Made by a program: the position numbers and the translations under genes. The notes below the pieces were generated by a model. The model did no database searches. It was given only the letters and a program-made list of their open reading frames with translations, and had not been told where the DNA came from. DNA of 64,000 bases from Ceratotherium simum simum (Eukaryota > Chordata > Mammalia > Perissodactyla > Rhinocerotidae), in NCBI RefSeq assembly GCF_000283155.1, contig NW_004454261.1, positions 2,450,460 to 2,514,459 of the forward strand. Reading direction: 5' to 3'. Below, piece by piece: positions 62,429 through 64,000 of the stretch; the stretch's first letter is position 1; each line of letters opens with the position of its first letter.

Positions 62429-64000
62429 GTGAGTGCGCCAGTCGGCCGCTGCCACGTGACAGGTCACCGCGGGCGTAGCGGCTAAGAACACCGCCCGGCT
62501 GTCACTGCGCGGGCCCCTGGGTCGGGAGTCGGGCTGCGGCTGAGTGGGTTCCTGGCGCAGGTGGTGGGTGAGGGGTGGGCTGCGGTCTCACGTGAGGCTG
62601 GACCGGGGCCGGGCAGCTCCCGCGCTCACGTCCCTGGAGGACGCGGTCCCTTGCTGGCTGTCGGCCGGGCTGTTCCTTCCAGGCCGGGGGAGAGGCTGCC
62701 AGCAGGGCCACTGTGTCCCGCAAGCTCGTCACGGAGGGGACTGTCCCGTCACCCGGGCCACGTTTGTGGTTAGAAGCGCTTCACGGGTCACATGTAATCG
62801 ATAGATCTGGACGTGACGGTCCCACCGTCTGCCGTCCCGGGGTCCTGCTGGCTCCCCGTGTGGTTGGGGGTCCTAGACTGTAGGCTCCAAGTCCCCCTTC
62901 TTGCTCGGCGGGAAGCCTGTGCCCTCGGCCGGGGCCGCGTCTGCATCCTTCCGGAGAGAACCGGTGTTCGCTCCAGCCAGGGCGTGGGTGACCCCAGGTT
63001 CTCAGCTCTGTTCGGTGCCCAGAAGTCACGGCGCCCCCTGCCAAGGCCACACCTGGGCCTCGGACCGTGGCGTCCGTGTCGCACCGTCCAGCGCGTGGCT
63101 GTCCCCCTCCTGTCCCATCGAAGCCCCGAGCAGACGTCCCCTTTGGTCCCACAGGCCCCGCAGAGCAGGGACGAGGGTTGTGCGCAGCCCGGTGGTTTTG
63201 CGGTGGAAACGGCCCCTGGTCCCCAGGTTCCAGGCCGTCGTGTTCCCCCCACGGTGTGTGTACAGTTGCAGGAAGACGGCCTCGGCGTCCGTCAGTGGGG
63301 AGTGGACAGATGAGATGTGCGTCCATGGAGTGGGCACGTGGGGACGGCTGGGGTCTCGTCTCGAACCTGATGAGAGCAAGTGCGGGGACCCCAGGGGTGT
63401 GGGGCGACCCCATGGTGTCTGGACAGCTGGCCCCGCCTTGGTGACCTTCGCCCTTCGTCGTCTCTGCTCGTCCCGAGGGGGACAGTTCCCGTTCGTCCCC
63501 AGGGCGAGTGGGCAGCAGCCCTTTGGCCTCCGACACAGGCCGCGGGGCCGGACGTGGACCCCATCCGGGGACCCCATGGCCCCCTTCCCGCTGTCTGTCG
63601 GGGGGCGTTGGCATAGGCCGCCGGGCGCTCTGGCTGACCGAAAACTCGTTGGAAGGTTCTGGGGCATTCCTGCGTGGGAGGGGGCAGAGGAGCAGACCTG
63701 GGCATGGGAGGGGGCCGCAGACAGGGCCTCGGGGAGCCCGGGGGCCGCACTGAGGAAATGGGGTGCCCAGACGCTGTGAACCGCAGAACAGAGCCCAGCC
63801 GGGCTGCTGCCGGCTCCCCGAATCCAGGGTGGGCACCCGTGCCCTATCCCTGTGGGGTCTGCCTCTCCTGCGGCCACGTGGCCACAACGTGCTGTTGTCA
63901 CGTCCGCGTCTGCCTGTCTGTCTGTCTCCCTCCTCTCTGGTCGCTTGTTCCAGCCCCTGTCTCAGCTGGGGTACGGTTAAGCCAAGTGGCCTTAAGCTAG
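62429..64000 (+). other. PIP5K1C: PIP5K1C intron 5 (to window end)
   Basis: GC-rich, with long chance ORFs on both strands. No further PIP5K1C exon and no repeat that I can name. The next expected coding segment is outside the window. Confidence 0.5.

Noticed and set aside
62781..63887. 368-codon minus-strand ORF and several other long ORFs at 62.8-64 kb
   Set aside because: GC-rich intron with few stops in all frames; composition is repetitive Pro/Arg/Gly with no recognisable domain, and overlapping ORFs exist on both strands.

Overview
This is a GC-rich mammalian genomic window, not a microbial one. Genes are split into short exons with GT/AG borders, and introns are full of MIR, L2, L1, MER20 and MER5A fragments. 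Two SINEs (8437-8699 and 13262-13487) are tRNA-derived with the equine ERE architecture: a terminal ggccggccc, A and B boxes, and a 3' A/T tail. That points to a perissodactyl, most likely an equid; a rhinoceros or tapir cannot be excluded. Gene order matches the human 19p13.3 interval APBA3 - TJP3 - PIP5K1C.

Layout. (1) 51-1971, plus strand: the last six coding exons of APBA3 (Mint3/X11-gamma), covering the end of the PTB domain and both PDZ domains. (2) 2301-22492, minus strand: what looks like the complete TJP3 (ZO-3) coding sequence in 21 exons. The joined exons keep phase throughout and give 920 codons plus stop, with PDZ1, PDZ2, PDZ3, SH3, a GUK-like domain, an acidic tail and a C-terminal TDL. 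APBA3 and TJP3 are tail to tail, with poly(A) signals about 125 bp apart. (3) 22.4-23.3 kb: CpG-rich TJP3 promoter region. (4) 22.5-32.7 kb: intergenic DNA between two divergent genes, mostly old repeats, with a strong CTCF-type motif at 30223. (5) 32704-33228: a 525-base assembly gap inside a second CpG island, which probably hides PIP5K1C exon 1. (6) 33.2-58.4 kb: probable PIP5K1C intron 1, repeat-rich, with no recognisable coding exon. (7) 58438-62428, plus strand: four internal exons of PIP5K1C; the gene continues beyond the window.

Biology. TJP3 is a tight-junction scaffold, APBA3 a cytosolic/Golgi PTB-PDZ adaptor, and PIP5K1C makes PI(4,5)P2 at adhesions and synapses. Nothing in the sequence shows that the three are co-regulated beyond their conserved synteny.

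The most unusual signals are structural. APBA3 has a minisatellite-filled intron that is open in frame and carries a second in-frame acceptor. TJP3 has an intronic array of CTAGAAAC octamers with about 27-bp spacing. Several L2 fragments carry CTCF-like motifs at the same internal position. Three copies of one repeat family are about 96% identical over about 120 bp. L1 and MER20 fragments share many AT-to-GC changes. I found no evidence of a novel protein system. All repeat-family names and comparisons with human proteins come from memory of the families, not from a search.
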